Made by a program: the position numbers and the translations under genes. DNA of 7,180 nucleotides from Actinomycetota bacterium (GTDB taxonomy: Bacteria; Actinomycetota; Nitriliruptoria; Euzebyales; Egibacteraceae), in the NCBI GenBank assembly GCA_019347785.1, contig JAHWKQ010000115.1, positions 1 through 7,180 on the forward strand, read 5' to 3'. The notes under the pieces were generated by a model. It was given only the letters and a program-made list of their open reading frames with translations, had not been told where the DNA came from and searched no databases. Shown one piece after another: positions 7,151 to 7,180 of this stretch; within the stretch, counting starts at the first letter, position 1; each line of letters starts with the position of its first letter.

Positions 7151-7179
7151 AACTTAGGTGAGCCTTACCTATCGCGCAA
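7151..7179 (-). promoter_or_regulatory. Promoter of the iron operon, probably giving a leaderless mRNA
   Basis: On the minus strand: TTGCGC (7179-7174) as a weak -35, a 17-base spacer, then TAAGTT (7156-7151), which fits the actinobacterial TANNNT -10. Seven bases separate the -10 from the A of the ATG at 7143, so transcription would begin at or next to the start codon. No ribosome binding site precedes the ATG, which agrees with a leaderless transcript, common in actinobacteria. The -35 is at the edge of the window and matches the consensus only in TTG. Confidence 0.6.
7154..7172. promoter_or_regulatory. DtxR/IdeR-type iron box
   Basis: TTAGGTGAGCCTTACCTAT matches the known DtxR/IdeR consensus TWAGGTWAGSCTWACCTWA at 17 of 19 positions (mismatches at 7160 and 7172), with good dyad symmetry. 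It covers the promoter spacer and half of the -10, the position expected for a repressor that binds with Fe(II) and blocks RNA polymerase. It predicts that the four genes are expressed when iron is scarce. Confidence 0.88.
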
Positions 7180-7180
7180 G

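Overview
The window has very high GC (roughly three quarters by eye) with strongly GC-biased third positions. It carries a DtxR/IdeR-type iron box and an apparent leaderless promoter, both typical of Actinobacteria (actinobacterial phylum, possibly a deep-branching class). I cannot name a genus from sequence alone.

Layout. On the + strand at the left edge is the 3' part of a FAD-dependent amine-oxidase-like oxidoreductase (1-677). It converges, across a 209-bp non-coding gap (678-886) with several GC hairpins, on a four-gene minus-strand operon that fills the rest of the window. In transcription order the operon is: a promoter with an iron box (7151-7179); a lipoprotein cupredoxin with a Thr-Gly repeat linker (7143-6562); a 999-residue membrane protein fusing three activities, a GT-C-type glycosyltransferase, a UPF0104/AglD-like flippase-type membrane domain and a cytosolic GT2 polyprenyl-phosphate-hexose synthase-like domain (6565-3566); an FbpA/FutA-type ferric-iron-binding lipoprotein (3569-2511); and a two-domain FbpB-type ferric-iron permease (2533-887). 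Consecutive genes overlap by 4, 4 and 23 bp, so this is very likely one translationally coupled transcript.

How the genes may work together. The iron box lies over the promoter, so the operon should be derepressed when iron is short. The binding protein and permease import Fe(III). The blue-copper lipoprotein could handle electrons or oxidise Fe(II) outside the membrane. The unusual part is the fused glycosyltransferase between two secreted lipoproteins. It carries, in one chain, the steps that could charge a lipid carrier with sugar in the cytoplasm, move it across the membrane and transfer the sugar outside. The neighbouring cupredoxin has eleven alternating threonines just after its lipid anchor, which looks like an ideal O-glycosylation substrate. 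My hypothesis is an iron-regulated uptake system with its own built-in O-glycosylation enzyme. No ATPase gene for the permease is present in the window.
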